From contig MVBO01000062.1 of NCBI GenBank assembly GCA_002261195.1, positions 1 to 64,000 of the forward strand: a stretch of DNA of 64,000 bases, read 5' to 3'. Source of the DNA: Bifiguratus adelaidae. Its lineage: Eukaryota; Mucoromycota; Endogonomycetes; Endogonales. The position numbers and the translations under genes were made by a program. Below are positions 34,453 to 45,632 of this stretch, one piece after another; the first letter of the stretch is position 1, and each line of letters opens with the position of its first letter. A model generated the notes under the pieces. That model was not told where the DNA came from. It saw only the letters and a program-made list of their open reading frames with translations, and did not search any database.

Positions 34453-37045
34453 TTAGTCGACTTTCAACGTTTTGGTCAACCATCGACGCGTAAACAGTAC
34501 GACGACGACGGAGAGCAGGGTATAGAGGATGCCTACGACTAGCTCTATGATTTGCATGGTTTTTGCGGTGACGGAAAAGATGTTTAATGCAGTTGGATCC
34601 CATCTGAGTGATAAATTGAGCAAGGTTAGCCGAACATGGAATGGAGACTTACGTGCTTTCTGTCCACGTACCGAGCGAATGGTTGGCGACGGAAAAGGAT
34701 CCATCTTGATTCATAACTAGTCCAAGGCCGTACGCGTCATGGTATCGAGTCAGCGTGGAAACGCATTGCTCTGCAATGCAATAATCTCCAGGCTGAGAAA
34801 AATGTTTAGAACACGTGGAATAGACATGCAAGGCGCTTACCTGACAGGCGGTTATGTTCCCACATGGTGTATTATGTCGGATACCCGTAAGATTGCCGAG
34901 GATATTGAATGACAAGAGCGATAAAAGCGAAGGATTTCCGTCAAAGATGGATGAGTAGTGAGAGAAGCGGCCAATGCCAGAGACGTTGAGGAATTGATTG
35001 GTGTAGGAGCAAGAGTAGTTGGTGGTGAGGCAATCCAAAAGGGTGGAGACCAAATTGCAATTCGCGGCAATTTGTGGAGGTACGGAGGCGTTGGACGGCA
35101 GACCCTGGGCTTGCAACCAAACGGATCTAGCCGTGGTATTGGCTATAGCACATATGGCAGAGGTCGCGGTTGTCATGTCAAAAGCATCATCGAAATCGGA
35201 GCCTTGATAACTTTGCATGCATGATGAGTAATGTTTGTTAACTATTGTCCAGCCTACCTTGTCATCTGGTCCTTATACCCGGAAATGTAAACACTGTTGA
35301 TGTTGCGATTTTGTAACAAAAAGCTCTGGACGCTGCTTGGAGGTAATTTATGATCGACAGAGCCAGCACTTGCGAGACTGACTTGATGCTGTGTGGGTTG
35401 ACTGGAACTAATACTGGACAATGCCTGCGCCCATGCTTGATTCCCGGTGCTTCCAATGTTGTCGGAGTGAATATAAAAGCCGTTGGCGGTGGAGCCATTC
35501 GTGAACGCGACAGAATTAATCTCCACCACAGTGTCAATCTTCTGAAAATTAATTTTTTTGAAATCAGTGTCCCGTACGCATGGATAGGCACATCCGGGAT
35601 TATCGTAGGCGCAATAGACGGACGAAGAAGTGTTTTGGGCTTGGCAGGTAAAAGGTTGACTAATGTCGTGTACAAATCGCATGGATCCAGCGTGGGCCCA
35701 TGCTTCACCATTGAACAAGGTGTACAGGATATGTTTGGAAAGTTGTGACAAGGGCGTAGGAGACTAGGCAGGCGGTCAGCGAGGGCTCACACATAAGCTT
35801 TGCCAGGAATACTTGCGTGACTCAAGGCTTCAGCGATAGCCAGGACGGCTATCGTACCGCTCACGCTGCTCTCAACACCAAGAGTAAGGTCATGGAAAAT
35901 GGATCGACTATCCATGGCAGCCGAGACGACAATAATCGGCTTTCCGTCGTTTGCCGACAAATCGAGCGAAGGGGTGGAATAAACACTCAGACCGCCATTG
36001 GGGCTGCACCATCCTATATCGAGAGATGTTCAGTATTGTCGAAATCACACGGCCTGCTGCAAACCTACCTCGTCGAAGACATGTGGTCGTATCCACGGCT
36101 GCCCACATGAATGAATCAAAATTCACCGCTTGGAGAGGATAATCTTGATAATCGGACGCTGCATTGGATGCGGCACCCTAGTCGAACATTAACATCTAGC
36201 TGTTGTCGCGTATGGTGATACTTGCCAATGTCAAACGGTTGTACATCATCAGCGACGAGCTATCAATTGGGTTCACGCCAAAGATGGGAAAGTTGAAGCT
36301 CTTGAACATCAAGCCAGTTCCCTAAATAGTCATGCAATGAATCTAACATGACCGCGCAGGCTTCTAATAGACCTACTTGCGGATTCCATTGATACTGAGC
36401 TGGATCGTTTGCATACAGACCAACCTCGCAATTGGGGCAGGTCGAATCTGGAGAAAACTGTGCTGGCCTGGCCACGTCATTTGGGATTGTTCCATTCACA
36501 ACAGCCAAAACACCTGCCATTCGTTTTGACTGTGCCAGCGCATTGAGATTCTCGCTAGCAGAGTGTTAAATGATGAACACGCGGAAAACAACGCTCGGCA
36601 TCATGCCATATACCTGGACAAGAGCTCATAACGCACAATGACGGCATATTTCTCATTCCCTCTGCCATGCACCCCGTTGATAAAGTCCGTCAGATCCGCC
36701 TGGGAATGAACAGCATACAAAATGCCAGTTGGAGTGTTCAAAGCTAGCAGTTGAGCGGTTAGATCGCTGGCACATACAGTACGCTGATAGTCTACATACA
36801 TTGACATCCAATGCTCATAGAGTCATTCAATAGCCGTGTACAAGGAAAGTTGTCCAAGGCATCGTACACAAAAGGTTGCAAGGTCGAGGCAACATCCTGT
36901 CCCGAAACTAGCAGAGCATCTGGAAAACAACCATGCGTGAGCCACATTTCAATTTACCAAGAGCATCCTTACGTAGAAGCAGTATCCAGAGTGTCCATCC
37001 TAAGGTGATCCACTCTGCAGCTCTTCCTGGACCATGCCGGACCAT
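34453..37045 (-). CDS. Nicastrin (gamma-secretase substrate-receptor subunit)
   Basis: Multi-exon type I membrane protein. The start MVRHGPGRAAEW leads to a hydrophobic signal segment (WTLWILLL...ALLV), then PCTRLLNDSMSIGC. Next come CPNCEVGLYANDPAQYQWNP, KPIIVVSAAMDSRSIFHDLT followed by GVESSVSGTIAVLAIAEALS (the aminopeptidase-like core with the DSRS motif), TLFNGEAWAHAGSMRFVHDI and SVQSFLLQNRNINSVYIS. The end is GTWTEST across a splice to WDPTALNIFSVTAKTMQIIE, then one transmembrane helix and a short basic tail. This order and wording match nicastrin throughout. Many N-glycosylation sequons and cysteines fit a lumenal domain. Nicastrin is part of gamma-secretase with presenilin, Aph-1 and Pen-2, which are not in this window. 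Most Dikarya lack the complex. Confidence 0.93.
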
Positions 37046-37179
37046 GGCAGGCAAAAAGTAGGAACACTGGTTTCGCGAACATTACCATTTTTAGAAGTCC
37101 TCATTTTGCCTACGTCATCATTTATTTCTGTCCCTTCTTGAGCTGGTCAACAGAGACGACCTTTGCTTGCAAGACAACC

Positions 37180-37687
37180 ATGGTAAGTCCCTGCATGGCA
37201 TGTAAGCATGCTGATGTTGACGATTTGTGTATGACATAGCCTGTCCCATTCGAAGCGCTTATTCCTTTTGGCATCATCACCGTCTTCTTTGCAGCCACTG
37301 GAACGGGTTTGCAGGCTGCCAAATACTATGGTGAAGGCCGACACGTATGTATTGACCATTGTCCTCCGCATTGCCAACACATGCTCACGTACATGGACAC
37401 TTAGACACCAAGATATGGTCTCGATTACTGGGATCGGCAAATGATGGAACGTGATCGTCGTATAACGGGGCATTTCCGAGGACAGACGGTAAGTCGGGTA
37501 CCGGTGTGGAGGAATGTGAACGCAGGGTGATTGATATGGTGTCTTGTCTCCTTTTCTTTAGGCTGAACCGATAGCTCCCAAAGAGTTTTCGACAAATAGG
37601 TGAGTGTCTTGTGAGGACCATGTTACGTTGTTTCTCATCCGTGCTTTGTATAGCGTATGGTACCTCGAGAAACCTACATTCCACTAG
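37180..37687 (+). CDS. NADH:ubiquinone oxidoreductase subunit MWFE (NDUFA1 type)
   Basis: Five exons encode about 86 residues. Exon 1 is only the ATG (37180-37182) followed by gtaagt. Exon 2 begins PVPFEALIPFGIITVFFAAT, the single membrane helix, and KYYGEGRH; then RYGLDYWDRQMMERDRRITG, a hydrophilic tail HFRGQT and EPIAPKEFSTN-SVWYLEKPTFH. The layout matches the MWFE subunit of mitochondrial complex I (NDUFA1, fungal NIMM), a supernumerary subunit required for assembly. No cleavable presequence, as usual for the family. Head-to-head with nicastrin, 134 bp apart, so the two share a promoter region. Confidence 0.9.
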
Positions 37688-37891
37688 ATCACCCTGTACT
37701 AAAAATACTCCACCCTCTACCACCAATACATTCCCTCTACATGGTTGCTTGACTTGCATGTCTTTTACTTTCGCCTTCACCGTGTTGTCCAAGCTCGTCC
37801 TTTGCAATGTCTCATTGCAGCGATCAACCAACCTTTTTCAATGCCAAATATGCTCGCGGGTTTATACACATGTATGAGTGGTTGGGCATGA

Positions 37892-39042
37892 CTACACATG
37901 ATCGGTTAGACCAACCACCACATGCAAGAAATTATCAGGATAAGATAAATACTGTGAAGCCCAGGTGATCGGTACGTCTAAGTGCGCTTCTATGCCATGC
38001 AGAATGACAGACAACCTATTGGTCTTGGAAGGAGTCTCTTCGAGTGAGGCTGGCTCATTGGATGCATCTGTCGCAAACAAGTCTGGCAAAATCTGCGCCA
38101 GGACTTGTCGAAAGGAATACACTGTGCCTGCAACAATGAACGTTAGCGCAATGATCTCTTCTTCTGAGAGCAACACGCTACCTTCAGGGTCGGCGGGCAC
38201 GATAGCTTCCTGTATAACGGGACTGTTGCCAGGCAAGTAGATGCGCATGGGTATATGCCTTGGCAATTGACCTTCCACGGCGATCAATCGCGCATTGATG
38301 GACCAAAACTTGGATGTATTGTCTGTCGTACAGAAGCGCCCTTGAGTTATGGCTCGGAAGGCCCATGACAAGGCGCAATCGCTTACCCAACAACAAACCT
38401 TCCCACAGCTGTGATTGATCTTGCTTGGACAAGTTCATGACCTTTTTGGTCGATCCATTGCGTAGGTAATCCGACTAGATTAGCCATGAGTATCCCAGGT
38501 CGTCAATCTCCGTATGAAATGCCCTCATTACCTCCTTGACCATGGACATGAAAAAGTCCTGAACGGAATCCATCGTTTGGCCACGAATCAACTTGTCACT
38601 CGGAAATCCGTCATAATGGACCGTGACGGGCCAAGGTATGTCTGCAGCTCGCACAAAGGTGTCCGCATCCACAGTATGTATATCGTACAAAAGCCCAATT
38701 GGAAAATGCCTACCGTGTCCATTAGCCTCAACCTGCCCGGTCGACGGACGATAGTGTGTCCTTACCACTTGAGCGGTATCCCTCGGTAATCGTACCAAAT
38801 CTCTTCCTCTTTCTCGGCGGCAATATTGGCTGTTTCGGCAAAGTAGGCGCGTATTTGTGAAGTCAGGAGAGGAAGGTAAGAACTCCGGGAGACCTCCAAC
38901 TGGTCATGTTAACAATGCACCTCATGATGACAAGAAAACTTACAAAGAAGGGCTCACAGGGCGTCTCGGTACGCAGTGTAAAGACTATAGGTAGTTTGCC
39001 GCCCCATACTGCTTGTACAATGGGATGGTCATGCAGTGACAT
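37892..39042 (-). CDS. ATG5: Autophagy protein ATG5
   Basis: Five exons. The start MSLHDHPIVQAVWGGKLPIV and LEVSRSSYLPLLTSQIRAYF match the first ubiquitin-fold domain; FPIGLLYDI and DIPWPVTVHYDGFP follow. The conjugation lysine is in FFMSMVKESDYLRNGS, near residue 136, where ATG12 is attached. The second ubiquitin-fold domain includes GRFCTTDNTSKFWSINARLI and PRHIPMRIYLPGNSPVIQEA, and the protein ends WASQYLSYPDNFLHVVVGL. Length of about 310 residues is usual. ATG5-ATG12 with ATG16 acts as an E3 for ATG8 lipidation. The gene runs convergent to the complex I subunit gene and divergent from CDC4. Confidence 0.94.
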
Positions 39043-39746
39043 GGAACACTCAATCTAAATTCAGTCACTTGACACCAAGAACAATATATGCGCAAAAGAC
39101 AACGGTTGAATGATATCGATAAGGTCATGGAGATGTAGAAACGCACCGTCAGGATTGCTATTCATGGGTCATAAGAGAGTATACAATGACGGTCATTATC
39201 CCCCTTCGATGCCACATTAGCCTGCTTATATTCGATGTAACACCTCTTTCATGGCATGTCCATCTTATCCTCCCGTCGCATCCTCATTGCATAGCATCTC
39301 TCTCCTATTATATGCTCATCCCGCTCTCCTTCTCTTGCTTCCCTTCACACTCTAAAGCGCATATATCCAGCATGTATTCATTCTTTGCTGACAAAGAAGT
39401 TCCCATTTTCTCTCCAAGTCACGTTAAGCAGCCCCCGTTCGAAACTCTGGCTCTTCTTGCTCTTGCTTCTCTTTTGCTCTTGTTGTTCTCGTTCTCTTTC
39501 TCTCTTTTGCTTTCAAACCAACCTCTTGCTCCTCTCTAGGTGCCTCTGTTTCTGCAGTTTCTAGTCTCCACCGAGCGCGCATAGATACCAGCTTAGAGTC
39601 GACTGTTTGCGCTATTTCAGGTCTTTATACTACCAAGTTGCAACTGCTGTCGACGTAGCATACAGTGTCAATACGGACGAAACACGCGCATATCTCAAGG
39701 TTGCCACTCTTGTTCTTTCGGTGCTTCTGTTTCGCCCGCTAACCAG
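39043..39746. other. Divergent promoter of ATG5 and CDC4-like gene, with CT-rich tract
   Basis: About 700 bp without a supported coding region. The plus strand is strongly pyrimidine-rich at about 39440-39530 (runs of ctctt and ttgct), a pattern common in fungal promoters and leaders. A 117-codon plus-strand frame at 39186-39539 has Leu/Ser composition that simply reflects this tract. Confidence 0.5.
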
Positions 39747-41711
39747 ATGAGCTACATGGACCTTTGCTCACCCTTGAACGATGACATCTCACCTCCCGTT
39801 ACTCCACCACCGTCCGGCTTTCATGCAGCGTCTCCACAGCCTGCAAGACCAACTCAACGACTAAGATCCTCCTCTTACCACGATCCGACCTTCATCACAA
39901 ACAGCAGTCAACTGGCCACCGTATTCAATGACTGGCAGTTGGAACAGATACGCAGCATAAAAACGACCTTTCAACAACTGACCGCTCAACAAAAACACTT
40001 CTTCTTACATGAGATCCTTTCCTGCTGTGACAATAGCCAGTTGGGCTTCATCTCTAGCTATATCTCGCCAAAGCTAAAGATTGACTTTCTCAGGGAACTA
40101 CCGATAGAAATCTCACTCCACATCCTATCCTTTGTTGACGACCCCAAGACCTTGTCCAGAGCATCCTGCGTCTCCACGTTCTGGAACTCATTGCTCAAGG
40201 ATGAAACGACATGGAAACGCTTGTGTTTATCCCATCAATTCCCGCGAAGAAACTCATCCATCACCGGCGGTTCTCTCATGGGACCACCTATCCGAAGACT
40301 CAAATTCTCATACAGGGACTACTTTAAGCGACGCTACAACATCGAATCCAATTGGCATCATGGTGGCAAAGTGACCACCTTCTTTGACTCCACCGAAACG
40401 GGTCTGATCACTTCCCTCCAATTTGACGACGAAGTGATTGTCGTTGGTTGCGACAACCACATGATTGAAGTATTTGATGTGAACAGTGGCAAAAAGTTGC
40501 GAACGCTCAAAGGACATCTCGGTGGCGTTTGGGCACTTCAGTTCAAGGGTGGCGAGATATTTGACAAGGAGCGAATCCTCGTGTCGGGTGGTTGCGATCG
40601 GTAGGTCATTTAGACAATGATTTGGCACCTGGCAACTAAGTCTGCGGCTTGCAGCGATATTCGTGTCTGGAATCTCGACACGGGCAAGGAGATCCATGTC
40701 CTGCGCGGCCATACTTCTACCGTGCGTTGCCTCAAGATGATCAATAAGCAAATTGCAGTGACTGGCTCACGAGATACGACTCTGCGTGTCTGGGATATTG
40801 AACGGGGTGTCTGCAAACATGTCTTGATTGGTCATCAGGCTTCCGTGCGATGTCTGGACGCCAACAATGACATCGTGGTCTCTGGATCGTACGACTCCAC
40901 TGCGCGTATCTGGAACATGCACACAGGCGAATGTCTGCATGTCTTGGCAGGTCACTATAGCCAAATTTACGCCATCGCTTTTGATGGCGAGAAGGTGGTC
41001 ACAGGTAGCTTGGACTCCAACATTCGATTGTGGAATGTCGCGGATGGCCATTGCTTGGCGACCTTGCTGGGCCATACCAGTCTTGTGGGTCAGGTAAGTA
41101 GCCCTGATCACAGGTTACTTGGACGAATCAATTGACACAGCTTGTAGCTCCAATTGAGTGGATCGACCTTGGTTAGCGGAGGCTCCGATGGCGTACTCAG
41201 AATCTGGGACATGGAGACATACGAATGCATACATCGGTTAGCGGCCCATGATAACAGTGTTACGTGCCTGCAGTTTGACGACAAGAGAATGCTGTCAGGC
41301 GGGAACGATGGACGCGTTAAACTTTGGGACATGAAGACGGGTCATCTCATTCGGTGCTTCACTGCGCCCGCAAAAACGATCTGGCGATTGAGTTTCACGG
41401 ATCGAAAGGCGGTTGTGGTGATGCAACGCTCCGGATCAAACGACTCACAACCTCATACACATCACATACCTAATAACGCGACAACGCAAGATGGAGAAGA
41501 GCATACCGTCATGGAGATACATGATTTTGATTCCGATATTGTGAGCGCCATAGAGGAGGAAGAAGTAGACGGCGACATGGCAATCGATGAGATTGATGGC
41601 GAGTACGAAAAGGTAGAATGTCCAGATGTGGATCCGCGTAGAATACCTGCGCGCAACGGCAGGACTATCGACAAGCAATTCGCAGATGCAATGAGTGCTG
41701 CATCAACATGA
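39747..41711 (+). CDS. F-box/WD40 protein, CDC4/Fbw7 type (SCF substrate receptor)
   Basis: Three exons, about 620 residues. The F-box is at about residues 115-160: LPIEISLHILSFVDDPKTLS followed by ASCVSTFWNSL and WKRLCL. Preceding helices carry FLHEILSCCDNSQLGFISSY, a dimerisation-like segment. Then come seven or eight WD40 repeats such as VWNLDTGKEIHVLRGHTSTV, VTGSRDTTLRVWDIERGVCK and VSGSYDSTARIWNMHTGECL, with the arginines on the propeller face that bind phosphodegrons in Cdc4/Fbw7. The C-terminal tail is acidic. It should recruit phosphorylated cell-cycle regulators to SCF. The N-terminus is Pro/Ser-rich (SPPVTPPPS). Met30-type F-box proteins are the nearest alternative. Confidence 0.9.
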
Positions 41712-41896
41712 GGAGGTATACAAGACCAAATGGACTAATTCCTTATATTATCGACTGTTTGCGTACCCTAGAATGTAACATAGCCATCGCCCGCTCTTTG
41801 TTTCTTTTCCCTTTTGTTGTACATAATTTGCTACACTGCTCATATACATGTTTGTCAACTCTACCGAGGCAATCCTTTTCATCTTCTTTACCTTCT

Positions 41897-44194
41897 TTAC
41901 CGCCTCTTTTTCAGACGACTCAACAGCCGTTGCTGCACTGACATCTTTGGTTTGGTCTTTGGCTTCTTGTGCCCATTCGTCGAGACACGCGTCGTCTCTA
42001 TCGGCTCCCGCTTGGGCTCACTATCAGGACTATGAGGTCGCTTTAGCGATTCCTCCCTGTACTCTTCGTCATCTTGGGGATCAATCACATGGTCTTGGTC
42101 GTCATCATGCCAATCATCAAAGACGTAATCGTCATCGATATTGTGGCCGGTAGTCTTAACGAGTGGTTTGGGAGAAGGTGACATGGATGGGGTGTCCTGG
42201 CAATCCCGACTCAAGGACGAATCGGTCATCGTGTTCTTGAGAGGGATGATCGGAAGCCCTAGGGACGAAGGATGGGCGGAGGGTAGCTTGATCTTGATCC
42301 CACCTCCACCGCCTCCCTCCTTCCGTTTAGGAATTTTGAGTTTGACTTTGAGTTCGGCGCCGATGAAAGCACGGTTGGGTTCCGTGAGAGGAGTGTCGCG
42401 TAAAGATGCCTGGGATCGGACAAGCTGAAGGAGATCTTGGGCGACTTTAGCCGGATGGATACGATCGGGTATGCTGTCGCGGATGAATTTGCGGTCGTCT
42501 GGCAAAGTGTTGGTGCCTCGTTCAAGACGGTCCAATTGCGCCTTGAGGAAGATGGCTAGTGCGTAGAGACCATCGAGCTCCATGGAAGAGAGCTTGGATC
42601 GAGCCTCTGTCGATCAACACATTAGCTTGAGGGACACCTACCGCACAACACAAGACATCTACTTGCCTTCATCCAGTTGAGTGTATTGGAAGGCCACATA
42701 CCAATTCATGGTCTCATAGTATGGAAATCGAAACTTGGGTGGCACGTTGGTCTCGCGTTCGATCGCATAGATGGCCAGTTGTGTAGCTATATTCATGCTA
42801 TGAAGAAAATTGCCGCCAATGACCACCGAATCTTTTGGTGTATGCACTGCATGTATCCATCCGGTGGGAATGATCCTGACCAAGCGGTTCATCAACACCA
42901 TGACCGCCAACGCGCAACCATCGACTTACATTGTATTTCCCGCCTCTAGTTTTACTCGAACACAATCCTTGACCTCATCTCCAAGAAATGTGGTCGATTG
43001 ATCCGGTGAACTGCTCCATTTCTGATACTTTTTGAGATTGGTAGCCGTTGGCCGTATGAAATAAAACTCTTTTTCACCCGATAAGATGTGATAAAAGACC
43101 TAATCTTTTGTGAGCAAGGTGTCTGGACAAGGACAATGCAGATGATGTACCGAAGTCCCTCCAAAATCAATATGACTACAGCAAGAATGGTAAGCCCATC
43201 TTCAGCCAAGTGCACCAGCATAACATGACGACACAACACTTACAAGTCGGTGTAAGAGCCTGCTACGCTCATTAAACAATAAAGTTGGACTTTGGGATAG
43301 TCTTTATCCCTCAAGTCGGACGGCCATGCCATGTTGAACCAATCCAGATCCCTGAAAGGTGGCGCATGAACAAATGCAGGACACGACCACGCTCGCGCCT
43401 CACCTGACAATCTTGGGTCGCTCAATCTGTCGTCCGAGTTCGCTATGGGATATTTCGAGACTAATGACATTACGTATCCGATCGCGTTCTTCGCTGTGAA
43501 AGTAGTCGGCCCATTGTCCCAATGCCCATCCAACCAATTCGGATTGAGATGCTACATCTAAGACACCGGTGATGAGTACATGCCTTGGTGCGCTTGCTTC
43601 GACGCATCTTACCAATGACTTCTACTGGTGTATGTTTACCTAAGACCACCATGATTACCAGATCCATTTCAACTACATCGTGTGCGCACTTACCGACAAG
43701 TTGAGCCACATCCCGGACCGACAAGGCTGGATCAGGCATGCTCATGTCTAATCCTTCAGGATGTGGAAAGATGACGGGCTCCTGCAATCCATGCACCCTT
43801 ACCCAGTCTATGGTGAACAAACTCCCGTGTAAGCGCGCAAAGGAGGCATCTGAAAGCTTCTTGCCGGCCAACAACTTGCTCCAGACGCGTTGATCGCCAA
43901 CCATGCCTTCATTGAGATCGGCATAATTGATCTTTGAGTGTTGCCGCGCCGACTTGCGTGGAGCTTGCTTGTCTAAGGTGCGGTTAAGCATACAACAGAG
44001 CCAGAAGGCCTCTACTTACACGTAATGGGACCGTGAGCGTCGATGCAATCCTCACAGTACCAATTGTCAAATGTCTCGCAATCAGCCGCAGAAACGCCCA
44101 GACAAGCGGCATGAAACCACGTCTCACACCCATCGCATTGTAGCCATATGTCCTTGTTACCTCCAGTCTCTGCGCATCTCGGACACGTCTCCAT
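41897..44194 (-). CDS. JmjC histone demethylase with PHD finger, JHD1/KDM2 type
   Basis: About nine exons. The start is placed at [12 protein letters not shown] because the PHD finger begins there: [20 protein letters not shown] and [11 protein letters not shown] complete it. The JmjC domain has [34 protein letters not shown], the iron-binding HIDFGGTS, the 2-oxoglutarate-binding region [18 protein letters not shown], and the last iron ligand in [20 protein letters not shown]. This is the Jhd1/KDM2 arrangement, an enzyme that demethylates H3K36 mono- and dimethyl. The C-terminal 200 residues are low complexity and end basic. An in-frame ATG at 44413 would overlap the divergent CCDC47 gene by 28 bp; the shorter start avoids this. 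Convergent with CDC4. Confidence 0.92.
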
Positions 44195-44385
44195 CCAACT
44201 AACTCTCACGGCCTTTAACCTATATTTCACACCTTGGCAATGGAATCTCCAGGTGAGTGGTGGATGAAGCACATTAGAGCACATTGGCTCACATGTATGA
44301 CTAGTGGCGCCGGACAGAAGCTCTGCGTTGAAGCGCGTTAGCTCGGCAGGTGAGTCGTTGGATGCGCGGGCAAGATGAGACGCTG

Positions 44386-45573
44386 ATGGACCTAGTGTTG
44401 GGCAATCTGACATGGCAAGCCGAAGGGCTCTTGTTGTTGGTCATTGTGGCCTATGTTGCCTTTTGGTACGTTGGCAAGACAAGGAACCAAAAGTTAGCCA
44501 AGGAATGGTAAGGATCGCCCGAGCATCATGGACACTGCGCGGAGATGTCTCTTGGCTCACCCTCCGGGCTTCTTTAGGATGTCGTTTGCCCTTCCCTACC
44601 TGCGGGAACAGTGGTCGCTAGTTGGAGATGGCAAGGGGAATGCGCTCATCCGTGATGGACCCGCGGACTATATCTTTTATTCATCTGGTCGCCGAAATGC
44701 CCAGTACGCTCACGGATACATTCATGTAAGTGAACAATCATGGCGTGTCCAAGGCTCATCCAACCTATTTATCACTAGCTCCAACCTCGCAATGATCTCT
44801 CCAAGTGGCTTGCTTCAGCGGTCTTGTCGCGTTTGGGATACGCAAAGGCCTCTAGAGACGTGATTGACATCAACGTTGCCTTGGATAACGCGCTATTCGA
44901 CAATGTTGTCTTTGGCATCATTGATCGTCGTGAATCCAAAGGTTTGCGTGAGCAACGCTTCGATCTCAAGAAGTTTACTCGGTCGGACACGGCTCCCAAG
45001 AATTTGTCCAATGAATACTTGGTGTCAAGCGATAGCAACGAGTTGACGCAAACCATTCTCAAGGATGGCTTGGATGCCCGATTCAATGCCGTCGACAAGT
45101 ATTTGGGCGCCGTGGTTGTGAGCACTTATCCTCAACGGGCTCCCGAAAAGTGAGTCCGACAATCGATGAATGCAATGTATGCTCAATACGATATGCTTAG
45201 ATTTGAAGGACCCTTTCCCTTGACGCTGACCGCTCAAATCAAGCTTCCTGCCAATGTGAACGACGTACAAGAGACCTTACCGGCGCTTCAGCTCATTTGC
45301 GACTTGATCGACATCCTACCTCAAAAGCTCGCTAACCTTCGGGGTGACATCAAGACCAAATTGGCCAAGACGCGCGATAATGTCGCCAAAGAGTATGCCA
45401 AAATAGCTGCAGAGGAGCGTCATGAAGAGATCCTTCAACGCAAGTTGGAAAAGAAGAAGGAGGAGGAGGCTAAGGTGAGGAAGAGAAGTCCAGAGGAGCA
45501 GCGCAAGTGGGAGGAAAAGGAACGAGCAAGACAGCTCAAGAAGGAGCAGAAAAAGAAGACGAGACGGGTATAG
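44386..45573 (+). CDS. CCDC47-like ER membrane protein (DUF1682, PAT complex)
   Basis: Four exons. The start MDLVLGNLTWQAEGLLLLVI carries one membrane helix (LLLLVIVAYVAFWYVG). The lumen-to-cytosol body follows with REQWSLVGDGKGNALIRDGP, YIFYSSGRRNAQYAHGYIH, a conserved block NVVFGIIDRRESKGLREQRF and FARRFNAV-like wording near DKYLGAVVVS. The end is a long charged coiled coil, EERHEEILQRKLEKKKEEEA then KKKTRRV. The arrangement matches CCDC47, which with Asterix forms the PAT complex that chaperones multi-span membrane proteins at the ER translocon. About 330 residues, slightly shorter than the animal protein. It reads away from JHD1. Confidence 0.88.
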
Positions 45574-45632
45574 AAGATCCCTTGTATCATTCAGAGGACA
45601 ATCCTAAAAAGCGTCTCCTCCAATCCCCTTCA

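Noticed and set aside
39186-39539. 117-codon frame before the CDC4-like gene
   Set aside because: Leu/Ser/Phe composition follows directly from the CT-rich tract; no conserved pattern.
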